This document shows, in pieces, positions 51,698 to 60,379 of a stretch of DNA of 64,000 nt; within the stretch, counting starts at the first letter, position 1, and the number at the start of each line of letters is the position of its first letter. The notes under the pieces were generated by a model, which did not search any database, was not told where the DNA came from, and was given only the letters and a program-made list of their open reading frames with translations. Both the position numbers and the translations under genes were made by a program. Source of the DNA: Catellatospora paridis (lineage in GTDB: Bacteria > Actinomycetota > Actinomycetes > Mycobacteriales > Micromonosporaceae); NCBI RefSeq assembly GCF_009720365.1, contig NZ_WBZD01000042.1:1-64000 (forward strand). Direction: 5' to 3'.

Positions 51698-54535
51698 TCA
51701 CTGCGTGACGAGGTCGAACTTCTCCCAGGGGCCGATGGCGGCCCGGTTGGCGATGAGCGGCTCGGCCCCGTTGTTCTCGGCGACCACGTACATGCCGTTG
51801 ACGTTCGCGCGCAGGCTGACACTGCCGTCGGAGTTGTTGACCAGCGTGAACGTCTCCCAGGCCCCGGCTGAGGCCCGGTTGGCGAGCAACGCGGCCGCGC
51901 CGCCGTTCTCCGCGCAGACGAACATGTTGTTGGCCTTGGAACGCAGGGCGTAGTTGGTGCCGCCCAGGCTGACCAGGTCGTACTGCTGCGTGGTCCCGAT
52001 GGTGGTGGAGTTGGCGATCAGCGCCGTGGTGGCGTTGGCCGCGGTGACGTACCGGGTGTTGGCCCGGGCCCGCCACGCGACCACCGGGTTGGCCGGCGGC
52101 GTGCCGCCGGTGGTGAAGGTGAACGAGTCGACGTCGAACAGGTTGCCCGCGCCGCCCTTGAACACCAGGTACAGCGTGGTCGAGCCGGACGGCGCGCCAG
52201 ACAGCGCGGCGGTGACGCTGGTGAACGTCTCCCAGCTGCCGGTCACCGGCACGGTGACCGTGCCGAGCAGGGTGCCGGTCGCCGAGCCGGTGCGCACCTC
52301 GATGGTGCCGCCCGCGCCCGCCGAGGAGGCCCGCACGCTGATCTGGGTCGCGTTGCCCACGATGTACGGGTTGTAGGCGATCCAGTCGTTGTTCTCGATG
52401 TAGCCGGCGGTGCGCCCGCCCTCGGCCGCCGCGTGGGTGGCCGGCTGCACGCCCGAGGTCGTGGCGTAGTGCTCGCCCTGGCGCTTCTTCGGCTGCAGGG
52501 TGCGGGTGCTGCGCGAGGTCAGCCCGCCGTTGTCGGTGTAGCTGGCGTCGATGACGCCGAAGATGTTCGCCGCGGCGTCGTGCTCGCCGTCGACCGGGAT
52601 GGTGATGGTGCCCGAGCAGCCCGTCTTCGAGGTGATCTGGTGGGCGTGGCTGTCGTGGCCGAGCGAGTACGTCACCGTCACCCGGGCGCAGTTGATCGCG
52701 CCGTCCTCCGGGTCGCTGACGCTGACGTTGAACGACACCGTGTCACCGAAGTTGAACAGCTGGCCGTTGCCCGGGGTGGTCAGGTTGATCGTCGGGGCGG
52801 CGTTGCCGACCGTGACGACCAGGCTCGCCGTGCCGGACAGACCGCCCGGGTCGGTGACCTTCAGGGTCGGCGTGAACGTGCCGTTGGTGTTGTACGTCTT
52901 GGTCGGGTTGGCCGCCGTCGACGTGGTGCCGTCGCCGAACGTCCACAGGTAGGTCAGCGCCCCGCCCTCCGGGTCGGAGCTGCCCGCCGAGGAGAAGTTG
53001 ATGGCCAGCGGGCTCGGGCCGGAGGTCTTGTTGGCCGAGGCCACCGCGACCGGGCTGCGGTTGCCGCCGCCGATGTACTCGACCCGGAACAGCCCCTGGT
53101 TGTTGGAGCCGGTGCCGTAGTCGAGCACGTACAGCGCCCCGTCGGGGCCGAACGCCATGTCCATGACCTGGGTGCCGGTCCACGGGAACGCCGAGATCTC
53201 CCCGGGCGTGCCGTCGCCGTTGACCGCGATCGCCTTGATCCAGCGGCGGCCGTACTCACCGGCGAAGTAGCGCCCGTCCATGGACTGCGGGAACTTCACC
53301 GTCGAGGTCGACGACGCGTTGAACCGGTACACCGGGCCGCCCATCGGCGACTCGGAGCCGCCGCCGAACTCCGGCGGGGTGCCCGCGTCGCCGCCGTAGC
53401 GGATCCAGCTGGCGCGGGCCGCGGGCAGCGTGGCCTGGCCGGTGTTGCGGAACGAGTTGTTGGCCGGGCCGCCGGCGCAGTTGTACTTCGGGCCGGTGGC
53501 GTTCGTGCTGAAGTTCCACTCGTTGTACGTCTCGCTGGTGGTGTTGGTGCCGGTGCAGTACGGCCAGCCGTAGTTGCCCGCCGACGTGATCCGGTTGAAC
53601 TCGACCTGCCCGTTGGGGCCGCGGTTGGCGTCGGTGGTGCCCGCGTCGGGGCCGTAGTCGCCGAGGTAGACGACACCGGTGGCCTTGTCGACGCTCATCC
53701 GGAACGGGTTGCGGAAGCCCATCGCGTAGATCTCGGGACGGGTGTTGGCGGTGCCCGGCGCGAACAGGTTGCCCGACGGGACGGTGTAGCTGCCGTCGGC
53801 CTGCGGCTTGATGCGCAGCAGCTTGCCGCGCAGGTCGTTGGTGTTGCCCGAGGACCGCTGCGCGTCGAACTGCGGGTTGCGGTTGGTGCGCTCGTCGATC
53901 GGGCTGTAGCCGGCCGACTCGAACGGGTTCGTGTCGTCGCCGGTGGTCAGGTACAGGTTGCCGGCGCTGTCGAAGTCGATGTCGCCGCCCACGTGGCAGC
54001 ACTGGCCACGGTCGTTGTCGACCTGCAGCGTGATGCGCTCGCTGCCGACGTTGACGGTGTCGTCGGTGTTGAGCGTGAACCGGGACAGCCGCAGGTGGCC
54101 CTTCCACGGCGCGAAGTCCGCCGCGGTGCCGGTGACCGGGGCGTCGCCGCCGGGGGTGGTCAGCGGCGGCGAGTAGTAGACCCAGATGTAGCGGTTGGTG
54201 GCGAAGTTCGGGTCGACCGCGATGCCCTGCAGACCCTCCTCGTCGTGGGTGTACACGGACAGCTTGGCGGCCTGCTTGGTGTTGCCGTTGACGTCGGTGA
54301 CCCGGATCGTGCCGTCACGCGCCGTGTGGATCACCGAGCGGTTGGGCAGCACTGCCAGCGACATCGGCTCGCCCAGCTCGGCCGAGCCGGTGGCCAGCGA
54401 CACCTGCTGGTAGTCGGCGGCCGGGATCGGCGCGGCCTGGGCGGCGGGGGCGGCCGCCGTGACGGACACCGCGACGCTCGCGGCGAGGGTGGCGGTGGCG
54501 GTGAGCCACAGCCGCCACCGTGGGATCTTCCTCAT
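51698..54535 (-). CDS. Secreted quinoprotein-type sugar dehydrogenase with PKD, CBM6-like and fascin-like domains
   Basis: 945 aa from ATG 54535 (GGAAGG upstream). After a signal peptide, residues ~40-485 form a glucose/sorbosone dehydrogenase-type six-bladed propeller (PMSLAVLPNRSVIHTARDG, EGLQGIAVDPNF, GNLYLTTGDDTNPFES, DERTNRNPQFDAQRSSGNTN, PEIYAMGFRNPFRMSVD). The catalytic His position is in CCHVGGD (Cys179-Cys180-His181). A PKD domain (~492-579) follows, then a Cys-containing Ig-like part, a CBM6-like domain (~688-810) and a fascin-like beta-trefoil (~817-945). It should oxidise sugars outside the cell with PQQ or a related cofactor. Cofactor use is not proven; some relatives lack it. 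Confidence 0.88.
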   Translation of the reverse strand: MRKIPRWRLWLTATATLAASVAVSVTAAAPAAQAAPIPAADYQQVSLATGSAELGEPMSLAVLPNRSVIHTARDGTIRVTDVNGNTKQAAKLSVYTHDEEGLQGIAVDPNFATNRYIWVYYSPPLTTPGGDAPVTGTAADFAPWKGHLRLSRFTLNTDDTVNVGSERITLQVDNDRGQCCHVGGDIDFDSAGNLYLTTGDDTNPFESAGYSPIDERTNRNPQFDAQRSSGNTNDLRGKLLRIKPQADGSYTVPSGNLFAPGTANTRPEIYAMGFRNPFRMSVDKATGVVYLGDYGPDAGTTDANRGPNGQVEFNRITSAGNYGWPYCTGTNTTSETYNEWNFSTNATGPKYNCAGGPANNSFRNTGQATLPAARASWIRYGGDAGTPPEFGGGSESPMGGPVYRFNASSTSTVKFPQSMDGRYFAGEYGRRWIKAIAVNGDGTPGEISAFPWTGTQVMDMAFGPDGALYVLDYGTGSNNQGLFRVEYIGGGNRSPVAVASANKTSGPSPLAINFSSAGSSDPEGGALTYLWTFGDGTTSTAANPTKTYNTNGTFTPTLKVTDPGGLSGTASLVVTVGNAAPTINLTTPGNGQLFNFGDTVSFNVSVSDPEDGAINCARVTVTYSLGHDSHAHQITSKTGCSGTITIPVDGEHDAAANIFGVIDASYTDNGGLTSRSTRTLQPKKRQGEHYATTSGVQPATHAAAEGGRTAGYIENNDWIAYNPYIVGNATQISVRASSAGAGGTIEVRTGSATGTLLGTVTVPVTGSWETFTSVTAALSGAPSGSTTLYLVFKGGAGNLFDVDSFTFTTGGTPPANPVVAWRARANTRYVTAANATTALIANSTTIGTTQQYDLVSLGGTNYALRSKANNMFVCAENGGAAALLANRASAGAWETFTLVNNSDGSVSLRANVNGMYVVAENNGAEPLIANRAAIGPWEKFDLVTQ

Positions 54536-54559
54536 GAGCTTCCTTCCGGGGTGGGGGTG

Positions 54560-54591
54560 CCCCCGGCGCGCGGGGGCTTGCGCGCCGGGGG
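54560..54591 (-). terminator. Hairpin between ThuA-DUF1080 and quinoprotein genes
   Basis: CCCCCGGCGCGC pairs with GCGCGCCGGGGG (12 bp, 8-nt loop), 20 bp after the upstream stop codon. Confidence 0.75.
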
Positions 54592-54611
54592 GGTGGAGCG
54601 GGGAGCTTCGG

Positions 54612-56726
54612 TCAGTTGCCGTAGACGTCGAGCTCCCAGATCGAGTAGCCGTACTGGGTGAGGGCGCGCTGGGTGCCGTTGACGCGCACGTAGCGGCCGG
54701 TGCCGGTGACGTTCACGTCGTCGACGCCGCCGTCGCTCGTGGTGGTGGAGTGGACGGTGGTCCAGGTGGCGTTGTCCGGGGACGTCTGGATCTGGTACGC
54801 CCGGCCGTAGGCGGCCTCCCAGCTGATCCGGACCCGGCTGATGGTCTTGCTCGCGCCGAGGTCGACCGAGATCCACTGCGGGTCGGCGTAGGCGCTGCCC
54901 CAGCGGGTGCCGGTGTTGCCATCCACGGCGTTCGCGCCGTTGTGCGCGCTGCCGGGCTCCACGCTGGACACCGTCACCGGGCGGTTGCGCGACAGCAGGA
55001 CCGGGCCGGTCCCGGCGGGGGTGCCGTAGACGTTGAAGTCCCACAGCGAGTAGCCCCACTGGGTGGCCCGCGCCGTGCCGTTCATGCGCACGTAGCGGCC
55101 GGCGCCGGTGAGGGTCACGTCGTCCACGCCGCCGTCTCCGGTGGTCGTGGAGTAGACGGTGGTCCAGGTGCTGTTGTCGGGCGAGGTCTGGAGCTGGTAC
55201 GCCCGGCCGTAGGCGGTCTCCCAGTTCAGCCGTACGCGGGTGAGGTTGTGCGACTGGCCGAGGTCCACGGTGATCCACTGCGGGTCGGCGTACAGGCTGC
55301 CCCAGCGGGTGGCGGCGTTGCCGTCGACCGCGTTGGCCGCGACGTTGCCGCCGGCCTCGGTGCTGGAGACGGTGACCGGCTTGCCCTGTGCGACGTCGGT
55401 GGCCGGCGGCTGGCTGCCGTCGGTCTTGATCCGGATGTTGCGGTAGTTGATGTCCGCGCCCGTGCCGTCGTTCTGCACGCCGATGTAGCCGGTGGCGATG
55501 GCCCGGGTGCTGTTGTAATCGTTGATCTTCACGCCGTTGAGCCAGATCTCGACCCGCTGGCCGTGCAGCCCGATCTCGTAGGTGTTCCACTGCCCCGGCG
55601 GGTTGAGCGCGGCCGCGCGGGCGGTGGTGTTGGGCGCCTGGAAGCTGTACACGCTGCCGGTGGTGCGGCTCGGGTCGGCGTCGGTGGCGTCGATCTGGAT
55701 CTCGTGACCGGCGTTGACCGGCCCCCACGGGTCGTTGAGCGGGTCCGGGAAGCCGATGAACACCCCGCCGTTGTCGTCGCCCGGCATCATCCAGTCGACC
55801 TTCAGCGAGTAGTTGCTGTAGGTGCGCACCGGGAACCACAGCAGGCCCATGCCGCCGAACGAGGTCAGCGTCTCGTTGGCCAGGGTGAACCCGCCGGGTC
55901 CGGCCATCCGCCACTGGTTGAGGCTGTTCTGCGTGCCGTCGAAGATCGCCGTGTAGCCGGTCTCCGGGCGGCAGTCGGCGGGCTTGGACCCGGCCGCGAT
56001 CTGGATGCCGCCGAGCAGCATGGTGCGGAAGTTCGCGTCGGTGTACGTCTCCTCGGTGTGGCCGAGGCCGGTGTACCAGGAGCGCCCGCCGCCGTAGTTC
56101 TGGCACCAGGTGATCGGGTGGTCGCCCATGGTGCCGCCGGTGTACGACGACTCGACCAGGCTCGCGAGGACCTTGACGTTGGCCCGCGGGTTGGCGCGGT
56201 AGTTGTACCACTCGTCGGTGCGGGTCCAGGTCGGCGGCAGGTGCGAGGTGGAGATGTTGGACCGGTCCTCGACCCGGATGGTCGCCTGCTGGGTCGCCGG
56301 GTGCGAGGAGAAGTACGCCCCGACGAGCCCCCCGTACCAGGCCCAGTCGTACTCGGTGTCGGCCGCGGCGTGCACGCCGACGTAGCCGCCGCCGGAGGCG
56401 ATGTAGCTCTGGAACGCGGCCTCCTGCGTCGCGTTGAGCACGTCGCCGGTGGTCGACAGCCAGATGACGGCCTGATACTGGGCCAGGTTGGCGGTGGTGA
56501 ACTGGGCGGCGTCCTCGGTCGCGGTGACCGTGAAGCCGTTGGCGGTGCCCAGCGCCTGGATCGCGGCGATGCCGTTGGGGATGGCGGAGTGGCGGAAGCC
56601 GGCCGTCTTGGAGAAGACCAGCACCTTGGTCAGCGGCGCCGCCTGCGCCGTGGCAGGCAGCGCCAGCGCCGCCGACCCGACCGCCAGGGCCAGGCCGGTG
56701 AGCAGGGACAGAAACCTTCTGCGCAT
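54612..56726 (-). CDS. Secreted ThuA - DUF1080 (3-keto-glycoside hydrolase type) fusion with two F5/8C domains
   Basis: 704 aa from ATG 56726 (AAGGAG 6 nt upstream). After a signal peptide comes a ThuA-like domain (~32-250: KVLVFSKTAGFRHSAIPNGI, YQAVIWLSTTGDVL, GGGYVGVHAAADTEYDW, HPITWCQNYGGGRSWYTGLGHT). A DUF1080 jelly-roll follows (~252-435: ETGYTAIFDGTQNSLNQW, DNGGVFIGFPDP, GHEIQIDATD, WNTYEIGLHGQRVEIWLNG), then two F5/8 type C (CBM32-like) domains (~444-568, ~574-704). DUF1080 proteins include 3-keto-disaccharide hydrolases/lyases. Together with the adjacent sugar dehydrogenases, this suggests oxidation-assisted glycoside cleavage outside the cell. The fusion is seen; the pathway is inference. 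Confidence 0.9.
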   Translation of the reverse strand: MRRRFLSLLTGLALAVGSAALALPATAQAAPLTKVLVFSKTAGFRHSAIPNGIAAIQALGTANGFTVTATEDAAQFTTANLAQYQAVIWLSTTGDVLNATQEAAFQSYIASGGGYVGVHAAADTEYDWAWYGGLVGAYFSSHPATQQATIRVEDRSNISTSHLPPTWTRTDEWYNYRANPRANVKVLASLVESSYTGGTMGDHPITWCQNYGGGRSWYTGLGHTEETYTDANFRTMLLGGIQIAAGSKPADCRPETGYTAIFDGTQNSLNQWRMAGPGGFTLANETLTSFGGMGLLWFPVRTYSNYSLKVDWMMPGDDNGGVFIGFPDPLNDPWGPVNAGHEIQIDATDADPSRTTGSVYSFQAPNTTARAAALNPPGQWNTYEIGLHGQRVEIWLNGVKINDYNSTRAIATGYIGVQNDGTGADINYRNIRIKTDGSQPPATDVAQGKPVTVSSTEAGGNVAANAVDGNAATRWGSLYADPQWITVDLGQSHNLTRVRLNWETAYGRAYQLQTSPDNSTWTTVYSTTTGDGGVDDVTLTGAGRYVRMNGTARATQWGYSLWDFNVYGTPAGTGPVLLSRNRPVTVSSVEPGSAHNGANAVDGNTGTRWGSAYADPQWISVDLGASKTISRVRISWEAAYGRAYQIQTSPDNATWTTVHSTTTSDGGVDDVNVTGTGRYVRVNGTQRALTQYGYSIWELDVYGN

Positions 56727-56745
56727 CGTTGCTCCTTCGAAGTGA

Positions 56746-56776
56746 CGCCGGAGGCGACGGACGGTCGCCTCCGGCG
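56746..56776 (-). terminator. Terminator hairpin between the two large secreted-protein genes
   Basis: CGCCGGAGGCGAC pairs with GTCGCCTCCGGCG (13 bp, 5-nt loop), 9 bp past the stop codon at 56785. Confidence 0.8.
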
Positions 56777-56784
56777 CGAGAGGG

Positions 56785-59700
56785 TCAGGACCCGTAGACG
56801 TCGAACTCCCACAGCGAGTAGCCCCACTGGGTGGCGCGCGCCGTGCCGTTGATCCGCACGTAGCGGCCGGAGCCGGTGACGGCCAGGTCGTCCACGCCGC
56901 CGTTGCCGGTGGTGGTGGACGAGACCGTGGTCCAGCTGCTGTTGTCGTTGGAGACCTGCACCTGGTAGGCGGTGGCGTACGCGGTCTCCCAGTTCAGGAC
57001 CACCCGGCTGACGTTGCGGGTCTGGCCGAGGTCCACGGTGATCCACTGCGGGTCGGCGTACAGGCTGCTCCACCGGGTCGTGGTGCTGCCGTCGACGACG
57101 TTGGCGGGGACGTTGGCCCCGGCCTCGCTGCTGGACGCCGTCACCGGCCGGTTGCGCGACAGCAGGGCCGCGCCACTGGCCGGGGACCCGTAGACGTTCA
57201 GGTCGAACAGCGAGTAGCCGTACTGGGTCAGGCCGCGCTGGGTGCCGTATACGCGCACGTAGCGGCCGGTGCCGGTGACGGTGAGGTCGTCGACCCCGCC
57301 GTCGCCGGTGGCCGTCGAGAAGACCGACGTCCACGTGTTGTTGTCCGGCGACACCTCGACCCGGTAGGCCCGGCCGAAGGCGGCCTCCCAGTTGATCCGG
57401 ACCCGGTTGACGTTGTACGAGGCGCCCAGGTCCACGGCGATCCACTGCGGGTCGGCGTAGAGGCTGCTCCAGCGGGTGGCGGCGTTGCCGTCGACCGCGT
57501 TCGCGGCCACGTTGGCCCCGGCCTCGGTGCTGGAGGCGGTCACCGGGCGGCCCTGCGCCAGGTCCTGGCCACCGCCGGGCGGGGTGGAGCCGACGCCGCT
57601 GCCGATGAACGTGTAGCTGTCCACGTCGTACAGCGCGCCGGTGCCGGTCCCGGTGAACACCAGGTACAGGTCGTGCGTGCCGTCGTCGGGCTTGGTGACC
57701 GGGGCGGTGACCTCGGTGTAGTTGTCCCAGCCGCCGGTGCCCGGCACGGTGATCCGGGCGACCTCGGGGCCGGTCGTGGAGTCGTACCGGAACGACAGCA
57801 CGCCGCCCGCCCCGGCCGAGGAGACCCGCGCCTTGACGCTGGTGATGCCCTTCAGGCTGACGCCGTGGTGGCGTACGCTCTCGCCGTTCTGGATGTCGCC
57901 CAGGCGCTTGCCGCCCTCGGCCGCGGCCTGGTCGACCACCTTGGGCCCGTTGAGGGTCACGTAGTGCTCGGCCTGCCACTGCTTGGGCCACAGGGTGAGC
58001 TGCTGCTCGCCGGTCAGCGGCACGGTGCCGGTCGCGCCGCGGTCGGTGTAGCTGCCCCGGACCACGAAGAACTGCACCGCGTCGAGCCCGGCGTGGATCG
58101 GTCCGGTGTTGAAGGTGAAGCCGCAGCCGGTGCCCTGGCCCTCCTCGTGCGCGTGCTCCTGGTGCCCGAGCGCCACCCGGACGACGACGTTGCCGCAGGC
58201 GATGGTGCCGTCCTGCGCGTCGGTGGAGGCCGCGGTCGCAGTGACGTTGTCGCCCCAGCCGTAGATGCCGCCGTTAGGGATCGACCCGACCGTGGTCACC
58301 GGCCGGTTGTTGCCGACGACGATCGGGATGACCGTGGTGCCGGAGCGCCCGGTGCCGTCGTTGACGGTCAGCCGGGCCCGCTTGTCGCCGACCGTGGTGT
58401 ACGTGTAGCCCGGGTTGGCCGCGGTCGAGTCGGTGGTGCCGTTGTTGTCGAAGTCCCAGGCGTAGGTCAGCGGGTCGCCATCGGGGTCGTTGCTGCCCGC
58501 GCTGGAGAACGTCACCGCGAGCGGGGCCAGGCCGTTGTCGCGGTTGACCGTGGCCACGGCGGTCGGCGAGCGCCCGCCCGCCACGTAGTTGATTTTGTAC
58601 AGGCCCGCGGCGGCGTCGCCGGAGAAGTAGCCGTTGCCGTATTCGAGCAGGTAGAGCGAGCCGTCGGGGCCGAACTCCATGTCGATGGGGTGCACCAGCT
58701 GCATGCCGGACACCACGGGCTCGATGATCGTCGGGGTGCCGGTCACCGGGTTGCCGTTGTTGAACTGGACCTCCTTGATCCAGTTACGGCAGTACTCGGT
58801 GATGATCAGCTTGTTGTCGTAGTAGGCCGGCCACTTCACGTCCGAGACCAGGTTCGGGTTGTAGTGGTAGACCTCGGCGTGGTTGGGCGAGCCGCAGCCG
58901 CCCGGGTTGTCCAGCGCGGGCCAGTCGACGCTGCCGCCGTGCTGCTCCCAGACGAGGGCGCCCTTGGTCGGCGGGAGCTGCTGCAGGCCGGTGTTGCGCG
59001 GGGAGTTGTTGACCGGGCCGGTGCTGCCGCCGCACGGGAACCAGCCGCGCGGGGCGTTGGCCGCGAAGTCCCAGTCGTTGTAGGCGACGTTCGGGCCGCC
59101 GCAGTAGGGCCAGCCGTAGTTGCCGGGACCGGTGGCGCGGTTGTACTCGTCGTAGGCGGCGGGGCCCCGGTTGGCGATCGTCGCACCGGCGTCCGGGCCG
59201 ACCTCGCCCCAGTACAGGGTGTTGTTGGCCTGCTTGTCGACCCAGATGCGGTACGGGTTGCGGTTGCCCATGGTGTAGATCTCGGGCCGGGTGTTCGCCG
59301 TGCCCTGCGCGAACAGGTTGCCCGCCGGGATGGTGTAGGTCCCGTTGTTCTCCGGGTGGATCCGGTTGATCTTCCCGCGCAGGTCGTTGGTGTTGCCCGA
59401 GGTGCGCTGCGCGTCGTACTGCGCGTCGCGCGAGGTGCGCTCGTCGATGGGGGCCATGCCCGCGGAGTCGCCGCCGGAGTTGGTGTTGTCGCCCACCGCG
59501 AAGTAGAGGTTGTTGTTGCTGTCCCAGGTCATCGAGCCCGCGGAGTGGCAGCACAGCCGCCGCTCGGTGGGCCATTCGATGAGCTTGGTCTCGCTGGCCG
59601 CGTCCAGCACGTTGGTGGACGTGTTGAAGGTGAACCGGGAGATCCGGTTGACCAGCGGCGTGGCCACCGGGGAGTAGAACAGGTACACCCACCGGTTGGT

Positions 59701-60060
59701 CGCGAACTGCGGGTGCAGCGTGATGCCGATCAGGCCGTCCTCGAACCGGGCGTCGAGCTGCAGCGTCAGCGCCACCGTGGTGGAGCCGGTGGCCGGGTTG
59801 TAGAGCCGGACCTGCCCGCCGCCGGAGCTGGTGCCCCGGTTGATGTAGAGGACCTTGCCGTCGGGCAGCACGGACAGTTCGATCGGCTCGCCCATGGACA
59901 GCCCGCCGTCCAGCTTCACCTTCTCGAAGCTGGACGTCGGCGGCGGCGCCGCGGCCGCCGGGGCGGGGTCGGCGACGACGGTGACGGCTGCTGCCGCCAC
60001 GCTCGCGAGCATCATCAGGGCCAGGCCCGCGGCCAGGCGCGGGCGGGTACTTCGAGGCAT
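56785..60060 (-). CDS. Secreted quinoprotein-type sugar dehydrogenase with PKD, CBM6-like and two F5/8C domains
   Basis: 1091 aa from ATG 60060 (GGAGCG upstream). The signal peptide is followed by a glucose/sorbosone dehydrogenase-type propeller (~45-485: MGEPIELSVLPDGKVLYINRG, DGLIGITLHPQFATNRWVYL, LYFAVGDNTNSGGDSAGMAP, DERTSRDAQYDAQRTSGNTN, PEIYTMGNRNPYRIWVD). The catalytic His is again preceded by two Cys (Cys170-Cys171-His172). Next come a PKD domain (~493-583), an Ig-like part with HQEHAHEEG, a CBM6-like domain (~695-820) and two F5/8C domains (~833-957 and ~965-1091). It is a paralogue of the 51698-54535 product with a different C-terminal binding module. Confidence 0.88.
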   Translation of the reverse strand: MPRSTRPRLAAGLALMMLASVAAAAVTVVADPAPAAAAPPPTSSFEKVKLDGGLSMGEPIELSVLPDGKVLYINRGTSSGGGQVRLYNPATGSTTVALTLQLDARFEDGLIGITLHPQFATNRWVYLFYSPVATPLVNRISRFTFNTSTNVLDAASETKLIEWPTERRLCCHSAGSMTWDSNNNLYFAVGDNTNSGGDSAGMAPIDERTSRDAQYDAQRTSGNTNDLRGKINRIHPENNGTYTIPAGNLFAQGTANTRPEIYTMGNRNPYRIWVDKQANNTLYWGEVGPDAGATIANRGPAAYDEYNRATGPGNYGWPYCGGPNVAYNDWDFAANAPRGWFPCGGSTGPVNNSPRNTGLQQLPPTKGALVWEQHGGSVDWPALDNPGGCGSPNHAEVYHYNPNLVSDVKWPAYYDNKLIITEYCRNWIKEVQFNNGNPVTGTPTIIEPVVSGMQLVHPIDMEFGPDGSLYLLEYGNGYFSGDAAAGLYKINYVAGGRSPTAVATVNRDNGLAPLAVTFSSAGSNDPDGDPLTYAWDFDNNGTTDSTAANPGYTYTTVGDKRARLTVNDGTGRSGTTVIPIVVGNNRPVTTVGSIPNGGIYGWGDNVTATAASTDAQDGTIACGNVVVRVALGHQEHAHEEGQGTGCGFTFNTGPIHAGLDAVQFFVVRGSYTDRGATGTVPLTGEQQLTLWPKQWQAEHYVTLNGPKVVDQAAAEGGKRLGDIQNGESVRHHGVSLKGITSVKARVSSAGAGGVLSFRYDSTTGPEVARITVPGTGGWDNYTEVTAPVTKPDDGTHDLYLVFTGTGTGALYDVDSYTFIGSGVGSTPPGGGQDLAQGRPVTASSTEAGANVAANAVDGNAATRWSSLYADPQWIAVDLGASYNVNRVRINWEAAFGRAYRVEVSPDNNTWTSVFSTATGDGGVDDLTVTGTGRYVRVYGTQRGLTQYGYSLFDLNVYGSPASGAALLSRNRPVTASSSEAGANVPANVVDGSTTTRWSSLYADPQWITVDLGQTRNVSRVVLNWETAYATAYQVQVSNDNSSWTTVSSTTTGNGGVDDLAVTGSGRYVRINGTARATQWGYSLWEFDVYGS

Positions 60061-60379
60061 GGGTCGCTCCGGATCAGTGTCGGCTGGTGCGGGACGGGGA
60101 GCCGAAGGGGCGCACGACCGTCCCGGCGACCGGCCACTGATCAGGCGCGGAGCACGGTGGATCTCGGCGACGGGTGCCATGACGCGTTCCCTCGGGGTCG
60201 GGCGTCCGGGCGGTCCGCGACGTGCCGCCCGTGGAGGCGGAACGCCGGGTGCCGTCCGGGCCACCGGGCTCCCACGGGGTGCGGGATCCCGGACGGTCGG
60301 CTCGGAGCCGGGTCGCCGAATGCTCGGCTCCGAAGTGGCGTGGGCGGAGGGCCGGACCTGGTCCGGCCCCCCGCGACGG
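60061..60379. other. Intergenic region between GH95-like and quinoprotein genes
   Basis: It holds the terminator of the GH95-like gene at its right end and the promoter region of the 60060 gene. I see no credible gene or conserved palindrome here; in particular the ATCCTATAGGAT site is absent. Confidence 0.5.
60349..60369 (-). terminator. Terminator hairpin after the GH95-like gene
   Basis: GGGCCGGACC and GGTCCGGCCC form a near-continuous palindrome (functional stem ~7-8 bp with a short loop), 11 bp past the stop codon. Confidence 0.7.
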
